From assembly GCF_030380815.1 (NCBI RefSeq), contig NZ_JAUDUY010000001.1:1-64000 (forward strand): a stretch of DNA of 64,000 bases, in the 5' to 3' direction. This document shows, in pieces, positions 33,842-43,000 of the stretch; positions within the stretch are counted from its first letter, which is position 1; every line of letters starts with the position of its first letter. This DNA comes from Robiginitalea aurantiaca (GTDB taxonomy: Bacteria; Bacteroidota; Bacteroidia; Flavobacteriales; Flavobacteriaceae). A model generated the notes under the pieces. That model had not been told where the DNA came from, made no database searches, and saw only the letters and a list, made by a program, of their open reading frames with translations. The position numbers and the translations under genes are program-made.

Positions 33842-34273
33842 CTAACGGCAGGGTATCTTCTCTACCCTTCTGGCGTGCCTTCCTCCTTCGAAGGGCGTAT
33901 CCATAAATGTTTTGACCATTTCCAACGCCTGTGGAATGGCGATATAGCGAGCGGGTAAACTCAGGATGTTTGCGTCGTTATGGGTTCTTGCCAAATAAAC
34001 GAGTTCCTTGTTCCAGCAAAGGGCAGCCCGAACTTCCTGGTGTTTATTCGCGGTCATTGCTGCGCCGTTGCCACTGCCGCAAATAATGATTCCAAACTCA
34101 GCAGTTCCATTCGCCACATCCTCTGAAACCGGATGGACGAAATCGGGATAATCAACACTGTCGGAACTATCCGTTCCGTGGTTGATCACCTCGTGTCCCA
34201 AGGACTTCAATAATCCAACAATGGCCAGCTTATACTCTGTACCTGCATGGTCATTCCCTATAGAAATATTCAT
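33842..34273 (-). CDS. rpiB: Ribose-5-phosphate isomerase B
   Basis: This 143-residue enzyme interconverts ribose 5-phosphate and ribulose 5-phosphate in the pentose phosphate pathway. It has the RpiB/LacAB pattern from the first residues: ISIGNDHAGTEYK, NHGTDSSDSVDYPDF, the active-site loop FGIIICGSGNGAAMTANK and ALCWNKELVYLARTHNDANILSLPARY. The family catalytic cysteine is in CGSGNG. The ATG at 34273 is conserved with the family. Upstream on the same strand lies the long AT-rich gap, so its promoter should be there; a TACCTTTA word at about 34298-34305 could be the -7 box. Confidence 0.95.
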   Translation of the reverse strand: MNISIGNDHAGTEYKLAIVGLLKSLGHEVINHGTDSSDSVDYPDFVHPVSEDVANGTAEFGIIICGSGNGAAMTANKHQEVRAALCWNKELVYLARTHNDANILSLPARYIAIPQALEMVKTFMDTPFEGGRHARRVEKIPCR

Positions 34274-34867
34274 CTTCTCTCGTTTAAATAATTGATATAA
34301 AGGTACAAACCAGGAAAGAAACCTCTTTATAAAATGTAATTAACATTTCAAACTATCCAAAACCCAAACACGGGGCTTACAAGGTTTTTTTGCTTTGGGT
34401 AATTGTTTATAAATCATCAACAAGAAATGAAGCTTTAGACTTGCACACTCCAATTAAATACTTCATTACGATTCACCGCAATACTTTACAAGTAGAATTT
34501 ATGAAATTGACTTCACGGGTTACTGACATCCACAACTACAGTAATGAACCGATAAACCAATTTTATTTATACAGTTTAAGCTGTTTATTTCACTTTCCAA
34601 TAGCTGTTGATAAGGATAGTAAAAGACTGAAGACTTGATCGTTTCGTTCTTTAAACAATGTCAATACTTCCTTTATAACTACAATTCCAACTTTATGGCT
34701 GATTTTTTATACCTGCTATTCACAAGCCATCATTATAATAAATATTCTTTTTAGAATTTAAAAAAAACGAAATGTAATTATATGGATTGTCAATTAGTTA
34801 ATAACTGTGGATTTGAGAGGTTTGAGTAATGCCGCAAGAATAATTCGTAATTTCGCTGCAAACAAAA
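34274..34867. other. AT-rich intergenic region between rpiB and rnr
   Basis: Nearly 600 bp without a credible gene. The only frame of any length (82 codons from a TTG at 34390) has no start context, no motif and strongly AT-driven composition. The divergent promoters of rpiB and rnr must lie at the two ends. I looked for tRNA cloverleaves, long inverted repeats and tandem repeats and saw none. A small RNA or a relic gene remains possible. Confidence 0.5.
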
Positions 34868-34873
34868 GTGTTG

Positions 34874-37057
34874 ATGTCGAAGAAGAATAAGAGAGCTAAA
34901 AACCACATTAAAAACGAAATAACCAAAGGAATATTTACTGTTCTGGAATCAGAGCCCAAAAAAGCGTTTAACTATAAGCAAATTGCATCCAAACAGGAAA
35001 TTACCGATACCGAAGGACGAAACCTATTGATTAGAAGGCTATCCGAGCTTGCTCAAAAAAAGCGAATTCAAGAGGTTGCTAAAGGAAAATACAAAGCATT
35101 GTTTGTGCCAGAAGTGTATGTAGGGACCGTGGATGTTAACACCCAGGGGAATGCGTATATAACCACAGAAGAACTCGATGAGGATATTTTTGTGAGTTTT
35201 CCGAATCTGAATAAAGCCTTCCATAAGGATCTTGTGGAAGTTCAATTGTTTCAAAAAAAGAGGGGTAGCCGGCCTGAAGGAAAAATCACCCGGGTTCTCG
35301 AACGCCATAAAACATCGTTTGTAGGTATTGTCGATCTCTACAAGGCCTTTGCCTTTGTAAGGCCTTCAGATTCACGTATGTATACGGATTTTTTTGTACC
35401 ACTGGATCAAATGTCGAACGCACAGCACAAAGAAAAAGTGCTTGTTGCATTTGAAAGCTGGCCTGAAGATGCGGATAGCCCATATGGCCGTATCACCGAA
35501 GTACTTGGAGTTCCGGGAGAGCACAATACTGAGATGCATTCCATCTTAGCAGAATACGGTTTACCGTATTCTTTTCCCCTGGAAGTGGAACACTACGCGA
35601 ACAGCCTGGATACCCGCATTCATCAAGAGGAAATTGAGAAACGCAGGGACATGCGGGATATTCTCACATTTACTATTGACCCTAAAGATGCCAAGGATTT
35701 CGATGATGCCATTTCCTTCAGAATATTGGAAAATGGGAATATTGAGATAGGGATCCATATCGCTGATGTGTCCCATTATGTACAACCCGATACGATTCTG
35801 GAAGAGGAGGCCTATGATAGGGGGACGAGTATTTATCTGGTGGACCGTGTGGTTCCGATGTTGCCAGAGGTACTTTCCAATAATGCATGTTCCCTTCGCC
35901 CCCTGGAAGATAAACTAACCTTTTCTGCTGTTTTTGAGTTGGATTCAGAGGGAAGGATACAAAAACAGTGGTTTGGCAGGACCGTAACGCATTCAGATGA
36001 GCGCCTTGCCTATGAAGAAGCGCAGCAGGTGATTGAAAGCAAGTCAGGTGAGATTCCCGATTCGATTTCAATACGGGAAAAGGGGTACACCTTACCGGGT
36101 GAGGTGGTGGATGCTATTTGCAGACTTGATGTCCTGGCTAAAAAACTGAGGCAAAAAAGAATGGATCATGGTGCGATTTCTTTTGATAAAGTTGAGGTTA
36201 AATTCAATCTGAATACCGAAAATGAACCTGTTGGCGTTTTTTTTAAAGAGAGTAAGGACGCAAACAAGCTCATTGAAGAATTTATGCTTCTCGCCAATCG
36301 GAAAGTAGCGGAGTTTATCGGGAAGCAACGACCCGAAAAGACTTTTGTATATCGCATCCACGACCAACCCAATGAGGATAAACTAATTGCACTCAATGGG
36401 CTGATAAAACGTTTTGGCTACCAACTGAATTTCCGTGATAAGAAAGCGCTGAATAGTTCTCTGAATCAGCTTCTCGAAAATGTTAAGGGTAAAAAGGAAC
36501 AAAATATGGTAGACACCCTCACCATTCGAAGCATGAGTAAAGCGGTCTACAGTACGGACAATATTGGACATTACGGCCTTGCTTTTGAGTATTACACACA
36601 CTTTACTTCCCCTATTCGCCGTTATCCGGATGTAATGGTCCATCGACTGTTACAACACTATCTGGATGGGGGAAAATCACCGGAGTCGGGTAAATACGAG
36701 GAACAGGCCAAGCACGCTTCACAAAGAGAGTATCTCGCGGTTAGTGCTGAAAGGGATTCGATAAAGTATATGCAGATCAAATTCATGGAAGATCATCGGG
36801 ATCAGGTTTTCAGAGGTGTGATTTCCGGGGTTACAGAATGGGGTATATACGTGGAAATCATCGAGAATAAATGTGAAGGTATGGTGCGGATTCGGGATAT
36901 AAAAGATGATTATTATACCTTTGATGATCGTCAATACGCCCTTGTAGGCGAGCGAAGGGGCAAGGTATATCAATTAGGTGATGAGGTTGAGGTGACGGTT
37001 AAGAATACCGATCTTGTGAAAAGACACCTGGATTTCTCCCTTATTGGAAAAGCATAA
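34874..37057 (+). CDS. rnr: Ribonuclease R (RNB-family 3'-5' exoribonuclease)
   Basis: This 727-residue enzyme degrades structured RNA processively. Domains in order are an N-terminal winged-helix-like part (KQEITDTEGRNLLIRRLSELAQKKRI), two cold-shock domains, the RNB catalytic domain, and a C-terminal S1 domain (GVISGVTEWGIYVEIIENKCEGMVRI). The RNB domain contains the four conserved aspartates in FTIDPKDAKDFDDAIS and has SPIRRYPDVMVHRLL near its end. The usual lysine-rich tail after S1 is nearly absent, and the protein ends shortly after the S1 domain. The ATG at 34874 is preferred over the GTG at 34868. Confidence 0.96.
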   Translation: MSKKNKRAKNHIKNEITKGIFTVLESEPKKAFNYKQIASKQEITDTEGRNLLIRRLSELAQKKRIQEVAKGKYKALFVPEVYVGTVDVNTQGNAYITTEELDEDIFVSFPNLNKAFHKDLVEVQLFQKKRGSRPEGKITRVLERHKTSFVGIVDLYKAFAFVRPSDSRMYTDFFVPLDQMSNAQHKEKVLVAFESWPEDADSPYGRITEVLGVPGEHNTEMHSILAEYGLPYSFPLEVEHYANSLDTRIHQEEIEKRRDMRDILTFTIDPKDAKDFDDAISFRILENGNIEIGIHIADVSHYVQPDTILEEEAYDRGTSIYLVDRVVPMLPEVLSNNACSLRPLEDKLTFSAVFELDSEGRIQKQWFGRTVTHSDERLAYEEAQQVIESKSGEIPDSISIREKGYTLPGEVVDAICRLDVLAKKLRQKRMDHGAISFDKVEVKFNLNTENEPVGVFFKESKDANKLIEEFMLLANRKVAEFIGKQRPEKTFVYRIHDQPNEDKLIALNGLIKRFGYQLNFRDKKALNSSLNQLLENVKGKKEQNMVDTLTIRSMSKAVYSTDNIGHYGLAFEYYTHFTSPIRRYPDVMVHRLLQHYLDGGKSPESGKYEEQAKHASQREYLAVSAERDSIKYMQIKFMEDHRDQVFRGVISGVTEWGIYVEIIENKCEGMVRIRDIKDDYYTFDDRQYALVGERRGKVYQLGDEVEVTVKNTDLVKRHLDFSLIGKA

Positions 37058-37078
37058 CTAATCAAAGCGAACGCACTG

Positions 37079-37768
37079 ATGCACCGGAATGTGTTCATAT
37101 TATGGCTTTCTTTACTTGGACTGTTGCAGCAAAATGCAAGGGCTCAGGATAAAACCGTAAATCAGACCCTTACCTCGTTTTCAGAAATAAAGGCATTTGA
37201 CGGAGTCTCTGTGAATTTGATCTCCAGTGATAAAAATGAAGCGGTAATCCGAGGGGCTAACGTGAATGATGTAGCTATCCTGGTTACAGACGGCAGTTTG
37301 AAAATCAGAATGAAAGTAACAAAGATTTTTAGCGGTTACCGGACTTTTGTGGACGTGTACTACAAGCAACCCATTGCGGTTATCGATGTTAATGAAGATG
37401 CAAGGATAATCTCCGAAGGGACGATTAAACAGGAAGTCCTTGAGGTTAAAGCCCAGGAAGGAGGAGAAATACAGGTTCGTGCAGAGGTAACTCAATTCCT
37501 GGTAAAAGCGGTCACAGGAGGCGTCATTAAGGCAGAAGGCAACTCAAAAAACCAGGATGTTCAGATAAATACCGGTGGCAGTTATAGAGGAAAGGCATTT
37601 AAAACAGGATTTTGTACGGTAAATGTCAATGCCGGCTCCCTGGCTGAAATTTTTGCCTCTGATTATGTAAAAGCTACAGTGAAAGCGGGTGGAGAAGTAC
37701 TGGTTTATGGAGACCCGTCAAAAATGGATGAAAAAACTGTTTTTGGAGGCAGTATAAAACGAATGTAA
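37079..37768 (+). CDS. DUF2807 (GIN-domain) exported protein
   Basis: This 229-residue protein has a signal peptide (FILWLSLLGLLQQNARAQ) followed by right-handed beta-helix-like repeats. The motif FSEIKAFDGVSVNLISSDKNEAVIRG opens the domain as in the DUF2807 family, and strands such as EVLEVKAQEGGEIQVRAEV and VNVNAGSLAEIFASDYVKATVKAGGEVLVYG continue it to the C-terminus. Such proteins are surface or periplasmic and may bind polymers, but none has a firm function that I know. The start is 21 bp behind the rnr stop and its stop is 6 bp before the LysE-like gene, so rnr, this gene and the exporter form one run. Confidence 0.88.
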   Translation: MHRNVFILWLSLLGLLQQNARAQDKTVNQTLTSFSEIKAFDGVSVNLISSDKNEAVIRGANVNDVAILVTDGSLKIRMKVTKIFSGYRTFVDVYYKQPIAVIDVNEDARIISEGTIKQEVLEVKAQEGGEIQVRAEVTQFLVKAVTGGVIKAEGNSKNQDVQINTGGSYRGKAFKTGFCTVNVNAGSLAEIFASDYVKATVKAGGEVLVYGDPSKMDEKTVFGGSIKRM

Positions 37769-37774
37769 ACTTCG

Positions 37775-38440
37775 ATGATTGAGGATATTCAGGCAGCTAT
37801 TCCCCTTGGCTTCTTACTGAGCTTCATGGTAGGCCCTGTATTCTTTGTATTGTTGGAAACGAGCGCTACCAAGGGGTTTCGGGCAGGTTTAGCCCTGGAC
37901 ATGGGAGTGGTAGTGGCCGATATTCTTTTCCTGGTTATTGCTTATTTCAGTAGTTTCCAGCTTTTGGAAAACCTGAGTAACCAACCGGGATTGTATGTGT
38001 TTGGAGGGGTTATTCTTCTGGTTTACGGACTAACTACATTTTTCAGATCCGACTTTAAGGAAAAAAAACCCAGGATTGTAACCCGGAAAAGCGATTATCT
38101 CGGGCTGTTTGTCAAAGGGTTTCTATTGAATTTCATCAATATTGGTGTGCTTGTATTTTGGCTTGGAGTCATTATAATCGTAGGCCCCAGCCTGGATAAC
38201 CAACCAAATCGGATCATCACGTTTTTCTCAGCAATGCTGGGAGCCTATTTACTCACCGACCTTTTTAAGATTCTCCTGGCGAAACAACTGAGGCGAAAGC
38301 TGACACGGGATCGTATATTGATCGTGAAAAAAGTATTGGGCATCATATTGATAATATGCGGGATAGTGCTGATTATCAAGGGATTTCTTCCTAAAGATCA
38401 GTTAAGTATCGAGCAGGGAATTGAACTTATCCGCGAATAA
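37775..38440 (+). CDS. LysE-family translocator
   Basis: This 221-residue inner-membrane protein has six predicted helices. The first contains IPLGFLLSFMVGPVFFVLLETSATKGFRAG, the LysE/RhtB pattern 'PGP...ATKG-R-G', here with VGPVFF. Helix pairs follow near 40-60, 70-90, 115-140, 150-170 and 185-205. The family exports amino acids or other small metabolites; the substrate here is unknown. It is the last gene before a strong terminator at 38444. Confidence 0.88.
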   Translation: MIEDIQAAIPLGFLLSFMVGPVFFVLLETSATKGFRAGLALDMGVVVADILFLVIAYFSSFQLLENLSNQPGLYVFGGVILLVYGLTTFFRSDFKEKKPRIVTRKSDYLGLFVKGFLLNFINIGVLVFWLGVIIIVGPSLDNQPNRIITFFSAMLGAYLLTDLFKILLAKQLRRKLTRDRILIVKKVLGIILIICGIVLIIKGFLPKDQLSIEQGIELIRE

Positions 38441-38443
38441 AAA

Positions 38444-38464
38444 AACCCCGGGTTTTCCGGGGTT
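38444..38464. terminator. Bidirectional intrinsic terminator between lysE-like gene and tRNA-Cys
   Basis: The stem AACCCCGG/CCGGGGTT closes a five-base loop. On the plus strand it lies directly after the LysE-like stop and is followed by TTCTTATT. On the minus strand it is followed by a run of seven T and lies 15 bases after the tRNA-Cys 3' end, so it can stop transcription from both sides. Confidence 0.85.
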
Positions 38465-38479
38465 CTTATTTAAATTGTG

Positions 38480-38550
38480 AGGCATCGAGCGGATTCGAAC
38501 CGCTGTACAAGCTTTTGCAGAGCTGTGCCTAGCCACTCGGCCACGATGCC
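38480..38550 (-). tRNA. tRNA-Cys (GCA)
   Basis: The minus strand gives a 71-nt cloverleaf. The acceptor is GGCATCG paired with CGATGCC, and the D-arm is GCCGAGTGGCTAGGC. The anticodon loop is CTGCAAA with anticodon GCA, and the T-arm contains GGTTCGAATCC. The discriminator is T (U73), the identity base for cysteine tRNA. CCA is not encoded. Confidence 0.95.
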
Positions 38551-38602
38551 AGTATTTTCAAGCAGCAAATTTAGTGTTTTTCCCTGTCATTGTAAACAAC
38601 TT

Positions 38603-38959
38603 TCACCTCGATTTACTTAGAACCACTGTAACTTGCTGCACATCTCCTCCTATTGGAGGGTTAATTTTAGAGATTGAAACTTCGGCAGAACGAACAGTGT
38701 CAACCTGCTGAAATATCCGATCCAGAATCCGGGCCCCTACGGTTTCCAACAGGTGGCTTCTAATGGCCATTTCTTCTTGTACAATCGCATGGAGAACCAC
38801 GTAATCTACGGTATCTGAAAGGCGATCCGATTGGGATGCTTTATCTAAATCCGCACTGATTTCCAGGTCTACCCTGTAGTCAGAGCCAATAACACCTTCT
38901 TCTTTAAGACAGCCATGGAAGGCGAATAATCTGATGTTGTCCAGGCGTACTTTTCCCAA
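38603..38959 (-). CDS. folB: Dihydroneopterin aldolase
   Basis: This 118-residue enzyme of folate synthesis cleaves dihydroneopterin to hydroxymethyl-dihydropterin and glycolaldehyde. The N-terminus GKVRLDNIRLFAFHGCLKEEGVIG contains the conserved A/Y-x-HG motif and glutamate. SDTVDYVVLHAIVQEE and LLETVGARILDRIF are the next family blocks. The C-terminus ISKINPPIGGDVQQVTVVLSK has the KxxPP motif with the catalytic lysine. No ATG fits: the family-conserved start falls on a TTG at 38959, which I take as the real initiation codon. It is separated from tRNA-Cys by about 50 bp and is probably co-transcribed with it. Confidence 0.92.
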   Translation of the reverse strand: MGKVRLDNIRLFAFHGCLKEEGVIGSDYRVDLEISADLDKASQSDRLSDTVDYVVLHAIVQEEMAIRSHLLETVGARILDRIFQQVDTVRSAEVSISKINPPIGGDVQQVTVVLSKSR

Positions 38960-39040
38960 GAGCTTGTTTTTTGCAAATCTAGAGAAAAACCGCAGACTTC
39001 CTTTGCGTTACAACCGACCTCTTTCTGTAGCAGCCCCGTA

Positions 39041-39991
39041 TTAGTAAGTACAACGACAATTACTAAGACCCTGGAACAAGTCTACACCAATCGTGATTAC
39101 GTGGGTACCGTAACTATAGGCAAGGATATCATTCAAGATGATCTGCACGGAATAGGCAAAGTAGAAATTTCCTTTTTTAAGACCTACAAAAGGGGCTATA
39201 TAAAGGGGTTTTCCAATTTGGTCGTTGAGAAAACGGTAGTTGACGCCGGTGTAATAATAGTCCTCAAAGTCATAAAACCGGAACTTCATATTCAAATCGG
39301 TTTCTGACCGCCCATCACTTTCAAATATTTTATACAACACAGAGGGCTCAATTTCCAGACGACTATTCTTGTTTTTCGAATAGCGAAACCCGGTATACAC
39401 GTAGTAATTCCTCAATTGGTTAGGCTCAAAAACAGGATTAAAGCTCGTGAGATCTTTATTCAGGAGGTTTGAGGCGTTTATGCTGGCGTAAAATTTATTT
39501 TTCCGGTACATCAGCCCCACATCAAAGTTGTGATTGGACGTGGACCGGTCATCTGTTATCGAAGGATCTCCGGTGATGTTCTCAAATTCCTCAATATCGA
39601 TTCGAAACTGGTTGAAATTATAGGAAATTCCGAAGGACAGAAATTCATCTTCGTACCGATCCAGTGTCAGGTGGTGAGCAAAGGAAAGCCGCGCCCCTTG
39701 TTGGCGCGTATATCCATTACTGTCATTGTAGAGAAAAATACCTCCTCCAGATCGATTTCCAATCCTGGCATCTGCGGCCAGGGATTGCGTCTGGGGTGCG
39801 TCCTGAATACCCACCCACTGGCTAAGCCCGTTTACCCTGATCTTTACGTGGTCACCAATACCGGCATAGGTAGGTGCAAGCACAAACGGATTGTCCGCCA
39901 GATACTGGGAAAGCTGGGGAGAATTCAGCTCTTGTCCGAAGGACGTCAGAACACCCCCTAAGAGTAATAATATGACTAGTTTAAGACGCAT
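39041..39991 (-). CDS. sprF: PorP/SprF-family T9SS membrane protein (SprF-like)
   Basis: This 316-residue outer-membrane barrel has a signal peptide (KLVILLLLGGVLTSFGQE) and the PorP/SprF opening LNSPQLSQYLADNPFVLAPTYAGI. GLSQWVGIQDAPQTQSLAAD then follows, which is the usual family pattern. The remaining sequence is alternating aromatic strands ending in a Cys-rich NCRCTY tail. In Flavobacterium johnsoniae the sprF product is needed to deliver the SprB adhesin to the surface. The gene here lies 22 bp behind the giant SprB-like gene, the same order as the known sprC-sprD-sprB-sprF operon, which supports the symbol. The proposed role as a secretion or anchoring adaptor for SprB is inferred from that system. 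Confidence 0.9.
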   Translation of the reverse strand: MRLKLVILLLLGGVLTSFGQELNSPQLSQYLADNPFVLAPTYAGIGDHVKIRVNGLSQWVGIQDAPQTQSLAADARIGNRSGGGIFLYNDSNGYTRQQGARLSFAHHLTLDRYEDEFLSFGISYNFNQFRIDIEEFENITGDPSITDDRSTSNHNFDVGLMYRKNKFYASINASNLLNKDLTSFNPVFEPNQLRNYYVYTGFRYSKNKNSRLEIEPSVLYKIFESDGRSETDLNMKFRFYDFEDYYYTGVNYRFLNDQIGKPLYIAPFVGLKKGNFYFAYSVQIILNDILAYSYGTHVITIGVDLFQGLSNCRCTY

Positions 39992-40013
39992 TTATGCAAT
40001 ATGATTTAATTCT

Positions 40014-43000
40014 TTAGCGATAGAGAGTAAAATGTCCTACAAACTCCCGGGGGTCATTCTCCCCATTGAGTTGCATGGTATACCAGTAATCCCCCGTGGG
40101 CAATTCCTTTCCGTTGTAGTTTCCATCCCACCCCTGATAATTGTAAGAAATTTCGTCTACCACTCTACCATAACGATCATAAATTTTGATTAGTATTTGC
40201 GGGAAGCCTTCAATGTTTTCCGGAATCCAGAAATCATTCATGCCGTCCCCATCTGGCGTAAAGAAATTCGGGATTTCAATGTCAATAAACTCCATGAATA
40301 TTTGCGCCTCTACCATACATCCGCTCTGGTCGATTACCATAACGGTATAAGTTCCGGTTTCGTTTATGTAATACGTATTATCACTTCCATTATCGGCCCC
40401 GTTGAAGTAGAAGGTATACTCAGGAACGCCTCCGGTTGCAATAGCGGTTATTTCATTCAGGTTACGCTGCTCCAGGATAAGCTCCAGGGGCTCATACGCC
40501 TCGATCTCGAAGTCAATGGTCAGCACACAACCATTGGTGTGGGAAATGGCCAGATAATGCGGCCCGGGGGCGATGTTTACAAAATCCGGATCGAGTTGCA
40601 TGTCGGCCGGGTCTGTAGAGTCCAGGGCGTACATTACCTCATCAGAGACTGATGGGTCTTCCAGCAGCACTTCTAAACGATTCTCCGGAAGCGCTTCTGT
40701 ACACTCATAAATTGGTGTTACAACAGCGTTCAGGTTGACTCCTTCTCCAATTTCCACAATGGTATTGGTTTCACACCCCTGCGCATCGAGAACAAAAATC
40801 ACATAGGTGCCAGAGGCAAGCCCGCTGAATGATGTTTGTCCCAGAACGTAGTCTGCAGGATTATTCGAGTTAAAGGCGGTGCTGTATGGAGCTGTTCCTC
40901 CGGAAATTGTGAGTTCAACAGATCCATCTTCGCTACCAGAGCAAAGCTCGGGTAAGGTAGTTGCGCTAACCACAACAGGTTCAGGAGCCGCGATCGTAAA
41001 CTCAAAGGTTATAAAGCATCCATTCTCGTCCTGGGCTATTACGTCGTATACGCCTGCTTCCAAATCGAAGAATTGATTTGTGGTATCGAACTGGTTTAAA
41101 TTTGGACTGATCGCGTAGAGAATCTCTCCTGTTCCTCCGGAAACCTCCACAGTAATGGTTCCGTTATCCTCTCCCGAACAAGTAACATTAGTAAACTCCT
41201 CACGGTCAATCTGCAATGGCGCTGGTTCGGTTATTATGATTTCGTCAGAAACCACTTCACAATCGAGGCTGGTAGCACGTATCCAGTAGCTTCCCTGAGG
41301 CAGCCCGGAAAAATCACCTGTATTCTGAGGACCAGCCAGCAAAGCAGTCAGGGCGCTGTCGCCATAGAGCTCATATTGATAATTCCCAAGTCCGCCCGTA
41401 GCCACAGCAACCATCATGGCCGTGGATTCGCCCGCACAATTTATGGTGGCAGCGCTTTGGTCAATATCCAGTACCATAGGAGGAATGGGCTCAACGCTTA
41501 CCTGGTTCGATATTGAGGCTTCACACCCGTTAGAATCACTTACGTAGTACTGATAGATTCCATCGGATACACTAAACGTGTGGGAGTTCCCACCGGACAT
41601 TGCAAAGTATGTAATCCCGTCTGTACTGTATTGGTAGGGTCCGTTTCCTCCTGAAGCCGTCAGCAATAGTTCAGCGTTGCCCGTACAGGTCATCTGAACT
41701 GTCTGAATAAGTGTACTCATTACATCTGTCGGCTCAGAAATAACTACTTGAGCGGTTTCAACGGCACACGCCCACCCGTCTGTAACTGTGATGCTGTAGA
41801 TTCCGGCCCCAAGGTTCATAAAATCTTGGCTGGGCTGGGTGCCCGAGGTGAAAACAATGGTGCTCCCAGAGGCGTCGTACACATTTAATTGATAGGAATA
41901 ACTGCCTTCTCCCCCACTCACATTAATAGCGGAAACGATAGCGTTTTCATCTCCATAACACGCAAGTGTTGTAGGAGTTGCAGTGATGTCTGCAGTTATC
42001 GGCAAAGGCTCCGAAAGTACGATGGCATCGTTGACAACACACCCCTCTGAGTCGGTCACCTGCACGGTAAATGATCCGGCAGACAGGCCTGTAAAAACAT
42101 TGGAAATCACATCGTTGGCGCTGTATGTGTCGCCCGTTGTCGTATTGACAAGGACGATATCGTACGGGGCGTAACCCCCATCTGCCGAAACGAGAATTTC
42201 ACCCTGGTCATTGGTACAGGTTACATTCGCAACTTCCGTAACCGCCGCCGCAAGCGCCATATCTGGTGATACAATGGTAAATACATTCGAATCTTCCTGG
42301 CAGAAAGGCGCATCTGTCTGGAGAATCCGGACAAAGTAATTTCCTCCGGAAAGACCTGTCACTGTGAACGGGTTGGTGGACGTGGAGTTGTTACCGGTGA
42401 TTCCGGTGGCAACTCCTGCATCGGTATACACCTCAAAGGAATAAGCGCCACTATACCCGCTAATGTCCAGGGAAACCGCTCCATTCGAGTCTCCGAAACA
42501 GATTACAGGACTAGCCGGAGTAGCCGTTACCGAGATGAGATCAAAAGGAGCAATATTATACGGTGCAGTATCGAAATAGCAGCCTGTAGAAGTATCCGTC
42601 ACACGGAATACGTAGTTTCCGGGTGCCGAAAGTTCAAACACCGCAGAGGTATTGGTCGGTGTCGCCGTCAGTATTCCATTCGGGTTTCCGAGGGGTAACA
42701 ACTCAAACGTATAGGTGTTGGCCGGATTCCCATTATCGACTACCGATATCAGGACTTCTTCCGGATTGAGGCAACTAATCGCTATATTCTGAGAAACACC
42801 AGCATCAAATGTGTTCAGAGGATCTATAGTCAGCGTAGTGCTGGCCAGACAGTTATTGGCGTCTCTGACAAACACGTCAATGCTTTGAGCGAATCCGTTA
42901 TCCACTACATCAAAAGTATTGCCGCTCTGATAATTCACTCCGTCTATACTATATAGGTACGGCGCTGTTCCGGCCCCCCCAGGCACAATGGCCGTGATGG

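Noticed and set aside
34390-34638. An 82-codon frame in the AT-rich gap upstream of rnr
   Set aside because: TTG start, no motif, composition driven by AT content, and no conserved neighbour relation.
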